Shown: positions 43,851-56,900 of the stretch, piece by piece
Layout: each line of letters opens with the position of its first letter
How positions within the stretch are numbered: position 1 is the first letter of the stretch
DNA from: Archivesica marissinica
Taxonomy: Eukaryota > Mollusca > Bivalvia > Venerida > Vesicomyidae
Direction of reading: 5' to 3'
NCBI GenBank assembly: GCA_014843695.1
Contig: CM026400.1
Span: 42,329,983 to 42,393,982, forward strand
DNA length: 64,000 bases
Notes under the pieces: generated by a model
Seen by the model: the letters and a program-made list of their open reading frames with translations, nothing else
What the model was told of the DNA's origin: nothing
Databases searched by the model: none
Made by a program: the position numbers and the translations under genes

Positions 43851-44380
43851 TAGTAATAAACCGATTATCGCTAAGTCGCCGACAATCGTTCGCCGTCATT
43901 GACATCGGCGATAATCGATAGTGAAAATGTGTAATCGATTATAATCGGGTCTTTATTTTTGTCTCTTACTTTTATGTTGGTTTATAGCTCAAATAAAACC
44001 ACGATTTACTATTGGCTGTATTTTATTAGCATTGCACGTTTGCAACAACAATTCTAACTGTATCTAGTACTAGACTTTTCACTAGTATGTCACTAAGCGT
44101 TCTGTCCTCTATTAACTTAAAAACTAATTTTATATCAGGTGGCAGTCTACTAACTTAAAGTCTAGTACTCAGATGTAACTTAGTAACTAATGTGTCGAAA
44201 CTAGTAACTTGTAAGTAATTTATTAGTACTAAATAGATTGTTAAACTCACACATTAGATGGAATGATTTTGATTTATAACTATATCAATTGCCCAATTAA
44301 TAATCAATTATCTAATCGGTTTACCTATCCGATTATTCCGATTAATCGATTATGGATTTTGAAATCGATGCACATCACTA
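43851..44380. mobile_element. hAT-like non-autonomous element, 530 bp
   Basis: An 8-bp direct repeat GTAGACAG (43843-43850 and 44381-44388) encloses an element with imperfect short ends TAGTAATA and CATCACTA and ATAATCGATTA-type motifs near both ends (43906-43945 and 44325-44352). No transposase remains. It separates the 22-bp array from the foldback element. Confidence 0.65.
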
Positions 44381-44697
44381 GTAGACAGTATTGTGGTAGC
44401 CAAATAACAGTACTGTGGTAGGCAAATAACAGTACTGTGGTAGGCAAATAACAGTATTGTGGTAGGCAAATAACAGTACTGTGGTAGGCAAATAACAGTA
44501 CTGTGGTAGGCAAATAACAGTACTGTGGTAGGCAAATAACAGTAGTGTGGTAGGCAAATAACAGTATTGTGGTAGGCAAATAACAGTATTGTGGTAGGCA
44601 AATAACAGTATTGTGGTAGGCAAATAACAGTATTGTGGTAGGCAAATAACAGTACTGTGGTAGGCAAATAACAGTATTGTGGTAGGCAAATAACGGC
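44381..44697. repeat. 22-bp minisatellite
   Basis: About 14 copies of GTGGTAGGCAAATAACAGTA plus YT. It begins at the right target duplication of the hAT-like element. Minus-strand YHNTVICLPQYCYLPTT-type frames are by-products, because 66 bp equals 22 codons. Confidence 0.95.
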
Positions 44698-44768
44698 ACA
44701 AAATAGGCTAACATTCATATCTAAGTAATAAGCAAAACTATTACAAAGACTGTGCACCCCAATAAAAG

Positions 44769-44774
44769 TTTATT
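44769..44774 (-). terminator. Poly(A) signal of the upstream paralogue
   Basis: AATAAA on the minus strand (TTTATT on plus), about 117 bp beyond the stop codon at 44891-44893. It is the first canonical signal downstream of the terminal exon that I noticed. Confidence 0.5.
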
Positions 44775-44890
44775 CACATATATTTACGGTTTTCAATATC
44801 GCACAATAAATATATCAAATACATTCAATTCAATAGTTTATATTTGAAGAATCTTTTACACATACTGCATGACTTGCATGGTGGTAGGGG

Positions 44891-44952
44891 TTATGTCTCT
44901 TTGAGTGTATTTATGTCAAATTTGTTTAAGGTAATCAGCTTGAACATTCGGT
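44891..44952 (-). CDS. Terminal exon: C-terminal tail and stop (62 nt)
   Basis: The acceptor is CTTTTCAG/ACCGAATG. It is phase 1 in and encodes a polar, basic-rich tail (RMFKLITLNKFD, ending LKET) followed by TAA. The tail has no hydrophobic anchor. Support comes from phase agreement and the nearby poly(A) signal. No counterpart was identified in the downstream gene. Confidence 0.5.
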
Positions 44953-47900
44953 CTGAAAAGAAAATGAGAAATATAATTATTAGGAAATAACAAAAAGAAA
45001 CAAGGAATATATATGTACAGTCTGCATCCGTTATGTCGAATTCCGTCAGACCAGACAAAATACTTCGACATAACCGAAGTTTGATTTAAAGAAATTCGAT
45101 ATAAACGGAGCCAGTTATATGTAAAATGATAGTATCTGAAACGGGACTTTGATCCGACTTCGAGATAACCGGAGAATTTCGACAAAACCGACTTTGACAT
45201 AATGGATGTAGACTGTATTACGAAACATTAAAAGAAATAATATTCTATATTCAGAAAAGAAAAACAAAATAATAAAAAAGAGTAGGCGGGTTATTAAATA
45301 TGATGCAGAAGATTACGGTAACTATACATGTAAGTATGTAAAAATAAGTAAATATTTTATTATTGTGGCACGTGCATTTAGAGATATAAACATATTTACA
45401 TTAAATTACTAATTACAAATAAGCACACGGCCCAACAATCACGGCCCAACAATGCCCAACATTGTTGGGCCTTATGTCACCATATATTACTTATATTAAC
45501 CCGTTCCCTCATAGAAGCACCTCTTGATGCCATTACCAATACGACATACATTAACCCGTTCCCTCATAGAACCACTCTTGATGCCATTACCAATACGACA
45601 TACATTAACCCGTTCCCTCATAGAAGCACCTCTTGATGCCATTACCAATACGACATACATTAACCCGTTCCCTCATAGAAGCACCTCTTGATGCCATTAC
45701 CAATACGACATACATTAACCCGTTCCCTCATAGAAGCACCTCTTGAGGCCATTACCAATACGACATACATTAACCCGTTCCCTCATAGAAGCACCTCATG
45801 ATGCCATTACCAATACGACATACATTAACCCGTTCCCTCATAGAAGCACCTCTTGATGCCATTACCAATACGACATACATTTACACTGTAGTAAGCCAAA
45901 CCAATGTTCATAATAAACCCTTTCCATCATAGAAGCACCTCTTGACGCCATTACCAATACGACATACATTGACAATGTAGTAGCCAAACCAATGTTCATA
46001 ATAAACCCTTTCCCTCATAGAAGCAACTCTTGATGCCATTTTACCAATACGACATACATTGACAATGTAGTAAGCCAAACCAATGTTCATAATAAACCCT
46101 TTCCATCATAGAAGCACCTCTTGACGCCATTACCAATACGACATACATTGACAATGTAGTAGCCACACCAATGTTCATAATAAACCCTGTCCCTCACAGA
46201 AGCACCTCTTGATGCCATTACCAATATGACATACATTGACAATGTAGTAGCCACACCAATGTTCATAATAAACCCTGTCCCTCATAGAAGCACCTCTTGA
46301 TGCCATTACCAATATGACATACATTGACAATGTAGTAGCCAAACCAATGTTCATAATAAAGGCCAGAATCTCATGTAGTCCCAGTAATATCTATGAAGGT
46401 GGGATAGATATGGTGACTACTTAACGAATGCATGATAGCTAAATGGCTGTCGTTTGTATGGAGATATAATAGTATATTAATATATACATTTACAGCTTTG
46501 ACATTTCATAAAACAATTCACAGATATATCTGTAGTCCAGTGGTTAACACGTTGGACTGGTAATCCAGGGATTGCAAGTTCGATCCCCAGTCTGACCCTA
46601 ATAAATTTAACAGTCTTTCAGATGGGACGTTAAACCGAGGTCTCGTGTCTGTGCTGTACATGGTACACGGTACACGTAAAAGAACCAGAGGCGACTCTGG
46701 AATGGATCTCTGTCTGTATCATTGCACTATCTTCCAAAATTCTAAAATGACTAATCTCTTCAGGAGGCGTCGCTCATATGGGCAACAGGTAGCAATTTTA
46801 CAAACAATTTTACAAATGTCCGAACGCCATTATTGTGTGATTGTGTGATCAATATTTGAATCAATATGTTTAAGCATTCTTGTTTTATTTGTTTGTATAT
46901 TCGTGTGTATCACTCTACGTATATACTGTACCGTTCAGTTCTTGGCACGAACCATAGTTACAAGCAGTATTGTCGCAGCATGAGTGACAGAGGTTTGTTG
47001 TTCGTTTATGGATGTTTCCGCACACTTCACCCCAGGTATATGGAGGAGTCGGCGCTGTAGCGTTAGTTACACACGTTTGATAATCTTTGTACACCTTTTT
47101 CATTAAATATTTACACATCTAAAAAAAGAACCAAGTTTTAAATTTATTGGCATAATCAGTTGACCATTTTACAACAATTATTTTTTGTTAAACTTTACTT
47201 ATTTGTTTATCATTTAGAATCAAGTGATCGATGTTGGCAAATTGTATCTTATTGTCGTTACATAAACTTTATTTATTTTACAACGATTGTGAAGCAAGTT
47301 TTAACAACTTATATTAATCACTCTCGTTGGCACTGATGAAAGCGTAAATGTGGTCATTCGTGTGGGAGGAAACCGGAGTACCCGGAGAAAACACAGGGAT
47401 TCGGCACGTTTGGGGGTACTAGTATATATATTTAAGTATATATACCAGTACCCCGAAACGTGCCGAATCCCTGTGGGAGAAAACCCACCTGTCCGATCTG
47501 GCGACCACAGTACCATCTCGCTTACTTCCCGGTCCGAGGATGGAACCAGGGTTGCATTGGTGAGAAGCGAGCGCGCTAACCACTGTGCTAATTGGACACC
47601 CAGTATATAGATAGAGAATGTAATTAAATAATAGATAGAAATATGGCAAAAACATGTTACATATATAAGCATATAAATACATACATTTATAAACAAATAC
47701 AATGCATTTAACCCTTTCAACACCACAGACCTCTAAATAGGCTTACAAAAAGTGTAGATCCAGATGAGCCGGCTCGTGACGATCTGCACTTTTTGCCAGT
47801 GATATGACTATTTTTAGACATAATTACCCATTTTGATAAATGAACTTGTCCAAATGTGATTTTCTGATTCATTTATTGGTTTATGAATATCATGGACCAG

Positions 47901-50900
47901 TCCATGTGAGTTACTTGGTGTTGAATGGGTTAAAAACAGTAGTAATTGACAGGGTATTACCACGTAATGATATAGCTTCTAGAATATATTTACAAACATT
48001 AATGAAGTATTTATTAATCTTGTATGACTGATGATAAATAAAAATGTATTCATTACAAGAACAAGAACAGACGGATCTGTAGTCCAGTGGTAACACGCTG
48101 GACTGGTAATCCAGGGATCGCAGGTTCGATCCCCCGTCTGACCCTAATAAAATTAACAGTCTTTCAGATGGGACATTAAACCGAGGTCTTGTGTCGGTGC
48201 TTTACACCGTGCACGTAAAAGAACCAGAGGAGACTCTGGAACGGGTCTCTGTCTGTATCATTGCACTATCCTCCAAAAATCTAAAATGACTAATCTCTTC
48301 AGGAGGCGTCGCTCATATGGGCAACCGGATGCGACGATAAATAAACGTAAAACACACAAGAACAAGATTGTTCATAGAGGACCATGCTATGTAGCACAAA
48401 TATTTCAACTCTATAATATCTCTATATTTTTCAGAACATAATAATATAAAATGATATTCAGATTCAATTACATTTCGTTTCAGAAATGGGACACTCGCAT
48501 ACAATACATTTCGTTTAAGAAATGGGACACTCGCATACAATACATTTTCGCTTAAGAAACGGGACACTCGCATACAATACATTTTCGTTTAAGAAACGGG
48601 ACACTCGCATACAATACATTTTCGTTTAAGAAATGGGACACTCGCATACAATACATTTTCGTTTAAGAAACGGGACACTCGCATACAATACATTTTCGTT
48701 TAAGAAATGGGACACTCGCATACAATACATTTTCTTTTAAGAAACGGGACACTCGCATACAATACATTTTCGCTTAAGAAACGGGACACTCGCATACAAT
48801 ACATTTTCGTTTAAGAAACGGGACACTCGCATACAATACATTTTCGCTTAAGAAACGGGACACTCGCATACAATACATTTTCGCTTAAGAAACGGGACAC
48901 TCGCATACAATACATTTTCGCTTAAGAAACGGGACACTCGCATACAATACATTTTCGCTTAAGAAACGGGACACTCGCATACAATACATTTTCGCTTAAG
49001 AAACGGGACACTCGCATACAATACATTTTCGCTTAAGAAACGGGACACTCGCATACAATACACTTTAGATTTTTGAACAGGAATATGACGTTAAACGATA
49101 TATAGACTGGAAGTCGTGATAGCGAATCGCTTCATGTGCGAAAGGCCCCGAGTTCGAGCCCCGCTGGAGTCGTTACGATTGTGCCCTTAGGCAAGGCATT
49201 TAAATTCCACATTGCCTCTTATCTCTCCTGCATGGCAATGGATTCCATCAGGAATGAGGTCTCGAGAGTGATTAATATAAGTTGAAAGAACTAGTTTCGC
49301 AATCGAGCTAAAATAAATTTGCATAAACTATAGACGATTGTGTATAAAGCACTCACCAACTTTGGACTGCGAATCCAGGGATCACCTGTTCGAAGTCCCA
49401 CCTGATCCTAATAATATTGACAGTCTTTCAGCTGGGACATTAAACCGAGGACTCTTGTCGGTACTTTACAACGTGCACATACAAAAGAACCAGGCGAGAT
49501 TCTGGAATGGGTCTCGCTCATATGGGTAACCGGTAGCGACGATAAATAAACGTAAAAACATAAACACTCACCAATTTTGATCGACAGCCATAGAAGAATG
49601 TGTCAACACCAGCCACGTCCGATTGTTGCACGTAGCACATCTGGAAATACGGTTTTGTAATTAATACAATGAGTTACTGCCCCTGAATACTCCCTAAAAG
49701 TAGATAGGTCCTATTGTTTCCTTTGCACAACATGTTAGCAATTTTATTCTATTTTCGCTTCTTGTGATTATTAAATTACTATATCTCAACAAGATCTCCT
49801 ACAGTATATACAATGGTTATTTATCTGTAAAACAATGTTATCAGTTAATTAACATCATTTTGATAAAATCACATTTATCGTAACGCAACATCTGGTTTGG
49901 GAACAACAGTGAAACGGGAACAACAGTGAAAACAAAGGATTCCAACTAAAATGACCTATTCACATACTGGAATGAATCAGACTTTATCTGCCAAGGGAGG
50001 TAATAAAAAATTAGAGATGTATGCAACCATTTTAGAAATTGTGACAATAAGTTTGACAAGGAATATATCTTTAAAGGGTGTTTTAAATTTGTTGTACAGT
50101 CAAACCTGTGTTAGTGGTACCTCCATTAAGCAGCCAACCTGTATTAAGCAGCCAGTTTCCAGATTCCCAATGTGTTGTTTGGTTATACATTTGACCTCTA
50201 TTAAGCAGCCACATGTGCTAAGCAGCCACTTTCTGTTTTTTAAAATTCATCAGAGATGACTTAAATTTGTTGTACAGTCAAACCTGTGTTAGTGGTACCT
50301 CCATTAAGCAGCCAACCTGTATTAAGCAGCCACTTTCCAGATTCCCAATGTGTTGTTTTGTTATACATGTGCCATCTATTCTACAATCACCTGTGCTAAG
50401 CAGCCACTTTCTGTGATCCCCTTGACTGGCTGCTTAAGGCAGGTTTGACTGTATACAGACAATTATTGCATAACGATCTGTAATAAAAATCTAACCAATA
50501 AAATGATATGAATATTGATATTATTTGGTTATTAATTCGACAAAGACAGATTTGACTGTATATACATGTACCTCATTAGTTTGACATGGCTGTAGGGTGA
50601 CGCAATCCTTGGGGTTCTTGACCTCAGATTGGTCCGAGTCCCGATGATCACACGAGTAACACTGTGATGCATTTATTGTATCTGAAATTATGTAGAAATG
50701 CGATACCAGTATATTAAATTAACAATGAAATGCATTCCGTTAAGGTATGAAATGTCTGTGTTGTACACCTAATTTGTGTGTGTGTTTTACGTTTATTTAT
50801 CGTCGCTACCGGTTTCCCATATGAGCAACGCCGCCTGAAGAGATTAGTCATTTTAGATTTTTGGAGGATAGTTCAATAATACAGACAGAGATCCATTCCA

Positions 50901-53900
50901 GAGTCTCCTCTGGTTCTTTTACATGTACGGTGTAAAGCACCGACACGAGACATCGGTTTAACATCCCATCTGAAAGACTGTTAATTTTATTAGGGTCAGA
51001 CGGGGGATCGAACCTGCGATCCCTGGATTACCAGTCCAGCGTGTTACCACTGGACTACAGATCAGTCTGTCTGTATAGTGCCAAGCCTATGGTGTATCAA
51101 CATGTTCTTAAATTTTTAATTTTTTTTGAACCCTGAAGTAATTTGTCCCATTTAAAGTCCCATCTGAAAGAATGTTAATTTTATTAGGGTCAGACAGGGA
51201 ATCGAACCTGTGAACCCAGTCCACAGTGTGTTACCACTGGACTACAGATCCGTCTGCACTTCACATGGTTATGAAATGTGATCACATGGGAAGAATCAGC
51301 CAATCAGAATCGCGACACTGCATGAAGTAGTAATTATTACAATATGATAGACATGTAAATATTACAGAGACCGAGATAGACGCTTCCATGATTAATTGGG
51401 GCACAGCCTCCATGATTAATTGGGGTGCTGCCTCCATGATTAATTGGGACGCCGCCTCCATGATTAATTGGGGCGTCGCCTCCATGATTAATTGGGGCGC
51501 CGCCTCCAGAAGCATAGTAATCATATCATTTGTTGGAGGATAGTGCAAGATATAGAAGATGTTATAATTCCAGAAGCATCTCCGATTCTTTAACACACCC
51601 GGACCTGAAACACTATTAATATTATTATGGTCAGACGGGGAAGCCAATCTGCAGAGTATTCCTCGGCAGAGAATTCCTTGGTGGAGTATTCCTCGGTGGA
51701 GAATGCCTCGGTGGAGTATTCCTTGGTGGAGTATTCCTTGGTGAAGAATGCCTCGGTGGAGTATTCCTTGGTGGAGTATTCCTCGGTGGAGTATGCCTTG
51801 GTGGAGTATTCCTTGGTGGAGTATTCCTTGGTGGAGTATTCCTTGGTGGAGTATTCCTTGGTGGAGTATGCCTCGGTGGAGAATTCCTCGGTGGAGTATG
51901 CCTCGGTGGAGTATTCCTCGGTGGAGTATTCCTCAGTGGAGAATTCCTCGGTGGAGTATTCCTCGGTGGAGTATTCCTCAGTGGAGTATTCCTTGGTGGA
52001 GTTTTCCTCGGTAGAGTATGCCTCGGTTGAGTATTCCTTGGTGGAGTATTCCTTGGTGGAGTTTTCCTCGGTGGAGTATTTCTAGGTGGAGTATTCATAG
52101 GTGGAGTATTCCTAGGTGGAGTATGCCTCGGTGGAGTATGCCTCGGTGGAGTATGCCTCGGTGGAGTATGCCTCGGTGAAGTATTCCTCGGTGGAGTATT
52201 CCTTGGCAGAGTATTCCTCGGTGGGTTTTCCTTGGTGGAGTATGCCTCGGTGGAGTTTCCTTGGTGGAGTATTCCTCGGTGGAGAATGCCTCGGTGGAGT
52301 ATTCCTTGGTGGAGTATTCCTTGGTGGAGTATTCCTCGGTGGAGAATGCCTCGGTGGAGTATTCCTCGGTGGAGAATGCCTCGGTGGAGTATCCTCGGTG
52401 GAGAATGCCTCGGTGGAGTATTCCTTGGTGGAGTATGCCTTGGTGGAGTATTCCTCGGTGGAGTATGCCTCGGTGGAGTATTCCTTGGTGGAGTATTCCT
52501 TGGTGGAGTATTCCTTGGTGGAGTATGCCTCGGTGGAGTATGCCTCGGTGAAGTATGCCTCGGTGGAGTATTCCTCGGTGGAGTATGCCTCGGTGGAGAA
52601 TTCCTCGGTGGAGTATGCCTCGGTGGAGTATTCCTCGGTGGAGTATTCCTCAGTGGAGAATTCCTCGGTGGAGTATTCCTCAGTGGAGTATTCCTCGGTG
52701 GAGTATGCCTCGGTGGAGTATTCCTCAGTGGAGTTTTCCTCGGTAGAGTATGCCTCGGTTGAGTATTCCTTGGTGGAGTATTCCTTGGTGGAGTTTTCCT
52801 CGGTGGAGTATTTCTAGGTGGAGTATTCCTCGGTGGAGTATTCCTCAGTGGAGTATTCCTCGGTGGAGTATTCCTTGGTGGAGTTTGCCTCAGTGGAGTA
52901 TTCCTTGGTGGAGTTTGCCTCAGTGGAGTATTCCTTGGTGGAGTTTTCCTCGGTGGAGTATGCCTCGGTGGAGTATTCCTCGGTGGAGTTTTCCTCGGTG
53001 GAGTATGCCTCAGTGGAGTATTCCTCAGTGGAATATTCCTTGGCAGAGTATGCCTCGGTGGAGTATGCCTCGGTGGAGTATTCCTCGGTGGAGTATTCCT
53101 CGGTGGAGTATTCCTCATATTCCATACTCCACCGAGGCATACCGAGCACAAAGCTTAATCACCTTAGTAAACGTCTTAGCGCGCTCTCCCACATGGTTCG
53201 CCGGCCGCGAGGGTAAATAAGCTCAATCATCATCAATATCCAAATATTGGTACACCCTACATACCATCCTTTATGCCACATAGACGTTTGTTGCAGTCAT
53301 CACCAAGGTTACAGCATCTAAAATAATCGAATAATAAAAGTGACACAACTGCGAATCGCCCAAGTATTTTGGGTGCCGGTGTCCGGTACCGGTGGGCACC
53401 AGTATATAGCTAGACATACTTTAGTTGAAATACACTCAACAAAATTGGTAATCGGTCAAAAATTTAAAATGATTAACCTCTTAAGGATTATTTGGAGCCA
53501 ATTAATAATCGTACAACATATATATTTTCTTGTTTATGCAAAATGATTACAGTCAAACCTGTATTTAGTGGTCACCTCCATTAAGCAGCCAATCTGTATT
53601 AAGCAGCCAGTTTCCAGATTCCCAATATGTTACTTTGTTATACATTTGACCTCTCTTAAACAGCCACCTGTGCTAAGCAGCCACTTTCTGTGATTCCCTT
53701 GGTAGGCTGCTTAAGGCAGGTTTGACTGTATACAGAAAAGTCATGCATAACAATCTGTAATAAAAATCTAACCAATAAGATGATATGAATATTGATATTA
53801 TTTGGTTATTAATTCGCTCCAAATACTGTAAAACACTAGTTGACCGATTAGCAATTTTGTTGAGTGTATATCAATTTGTATCAAATACATGGTATATAAA

Positions 53901-56900
53901 CACAATATTTTTTTACATTGAAATCGATATGGATTGATAAATAAGGTCATAAGGGGACGCTCAAGTCAAGTGGGCTCAACGAGCATCTCTTTTTAAAAAA
54001 ATTAATTCAATCACCACTATGCCGCTGTGGGTCTTATGAAAACAGCTCCACTTTTTCTTTGAATGTACAAACTATTCTAATATTCGAGTTTTTACAGTAC
54101 CTTGAACACGCCACGAAGTCGTCTCGTTTCCTCTTGCCTGATTTACTACAAACCTAAAATATAGAGGATATTTGTGTTTATTAACGTAAGATAGGATCAC
54201 TGAAATGTGTATACAATCCCTACTATAAAATCCTATCTTACACTAATAAACACAAATCTTCTTTTTCGTTTATGATTTCCAATGACTTATATAATATAAT
54301 TTTTATTTGTTTTCAAATTTTATTCATTTTAACTGCCCTGTCTGGAGCCTCATTGCACTACGTGACACAACCGCACAACCATTTCACAAGAAATAGTTCC
54401 TGTATAATTTTCAAGTTAGTTTCTGTTTGCTGTCAAAATTAAAAACTGCAGACAAAACAAATTCAATAGAATATATTACTTAATAATTAACTGTTCATGA
54501 TAGCCAGAAAATAGCTCAAATACAAAAGTACATCTAACCGCGAAGGAATACGAAACGCAACCAGTGGATGAGAAAATGACATCTTTCACTGTTTCAAAGC
54601 ATTCATTGGAAAGCATAAAATAGACTAATATTTTGATACTGATGCAGTTTTATTGTCTAACTATTCAACTGATTTAATTAACCCTTTGCCTGCTGAGTAA
54701 ATAATATCACATTTGCAAACAACATAGATCCAGATCAGCAACGTCTTTTAGCTCCACTAACTGAATAGCAAAAAGCATAGAGCCTGATAGAATGTTCCCT
54801 CTGATCTGGCTATATGCTGTTTGCAAATGTGATTATATCTGCCGCTAGCGTACAAAGGGCTATAGTTATGTTCCTGTTAGTTTATACAAATTTATTTTAG
54901 CTAGATTGCGAAACAAGTTATTACAACTTATATTAATCACTCTCGAGACCTCATTTCAGATGGAATCCATCGTCATGTGGGAGAGAGAAGAGAGGCAACG
55001 TGGAATTTAAATGCTTTGCCTAAGCACACAATCGTAACGGCTCCAATGTTCCTGTTCAAATTGACCGCCACAATTTCCAAAGATGGTGCTGTCATACAAT
55101 TGTAAATGGAATTCATGATAGTGCAGTGGTAGTGCGTTCGTTTCAGGTGTGAACGGCCTGGAGTTCCAGCTCAGCTGTAGAGCCGTTATGATTGTGTCCT
55201 TAGGCAAGGCATTATAATTCCACGTTGCCTCTTCTCTCTCCCTCGTGGCGATGGATTCCTTTTTTTTTTTGGTGAAGCAGAGCTTCTTTTATTCAAATAT
55301 ATTTATATGTACATATATACAATTATACTAGTAATATAAATGACTGTAAAAGTACTATTAAATATTTTCATGAACCTTTTTGAAAAATGTTATATTAATC
55401 TTTTTAAATTGGTAGTAAAGGTGCATGATTTCAAATTCTGATTTAAAAACTTTGTATATATCGTAGTATTTTGTCCAATTGTCACTTGCAAAATATGATT
55501 TGTAGATACTAAAACCTACTATGGTTAAAAAGATATTGATATAAAAATAATCTGATTCGATAATTTTGTATCCAAAGATCAAATTTCTTATATTCCTCAT
55601 GTTTCTTTGAATTCCGCATTTATGAAGAAGATCTTGTATTTTCATCCAAAATAAATTTACCGATGTGCAATTGATCAAAAGATGCTCGTAATCCTCAAAA
55701 ACGTTGCACTTTACACACATTGGCGTTTGAGACATGTTCCAAGCATATCGTATATGCCCACTTGTAAATATTTTGTTAATCACTCTAAATTTATATTGTT
55801 TATGTCGATTATCAGGAATATTTTTAATGAATAGATACACATAGTCCCATTCTATTTGATGGTTAATTTTATTTGACCAGAAGTTATGTGTAATTGGTTT
55901 TGTATAAATTTTGTTAATTAGTGTATGATAAATCGCTCTAGTCTCTAATGTTTCTATCGGTTTTCCATCAACTTTTAAAATTTTACTAGTTTTAACTTTT
56001 TTGTTCTATAAGATTCTTCGGATTTCATTGCTTCTTTCCATGACTTCGGTATTGCTTTATATATTTGGTTCAGTTCTGCTAAGCAGTTTCTTTTATCTAT
56101 AAGTTTGTCTAAAATTATATTCGGATCAATTTCCCCGTTTGTGTTTAAAATGTCATTGACAAAAATAATGTTCGAATATATCCAGTTATTGAAAACCAGA
56201 CATTTATTATTTATTTTTATGAACATGTTTCCCCATATCACTTGCCTTCTTGTCCACTCAAAAGATTTTATATCTGGAGGCTTTTCCTTAGTTTTAATTC
56301 TCAGCCAAAGTTCTATTAAGTTTTTGTAAAAGTCTGAAACTTTAGTTAAGTTAATGTTTTTGACACTATCCAAATTACTGTGAAAAATAAGAAAATCTTT
56401 GCCAAAATCTTTTAAAAAATAGTTTGGTATTACTTTCCAGTTTGCCTCCAATTTAGCTGTTAAACTTTTGATCCACTTAAATTTTATGGAAGTGATATAT
56501 GAATCAGTATCTATCATATTTATGCCACCATTTATTGTATCACCAATTAATGTAGTTCGTTTAATTTTCTCTCCCTTTTTATTCCAAAGGAACTTGAATA
56601 TCATTGTGTTTATATTTTGTTGGGTATGATTAGAGAATGGAACAAGTACGTAAATTTTGGAATCAATAGAGTTTTAATGATTTGTACTTTTCCGTAAATT
56701 GTCATTTTACGTTTCATCCATTTGTCTATTAGTTTTTGACATTCTGTTAATTTTGAACTCCAATTTAGTGATGAACATTCTTCTGTATTTGTTCCAAAGT
56801 ATACCTCCTAGCGCTTTGATTGGTTTATTTGACCATGTTATATTCCCTGTTGTGTCTGTTTTTAATTGATTACTCCCTATCCACATAGCTTCTGTTTTTG

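Noticed and set aside
51631..53151. 506-codon minus-strand frame rich in PPRNTPPRHT, and Glu/Tyr/Ser-rich plus frames
   Set aside because: By-product of the 15-bp minisatellite inside an intron. Several frames are open over the same stretch and no non-repeat domain is attached.
55007..55207. 66-codon minus-strand frame as a possible missing exon
   Set aside because: It lies across two SINE copies, and the apparent NCGG motif is not bordered by sites with the required phases.
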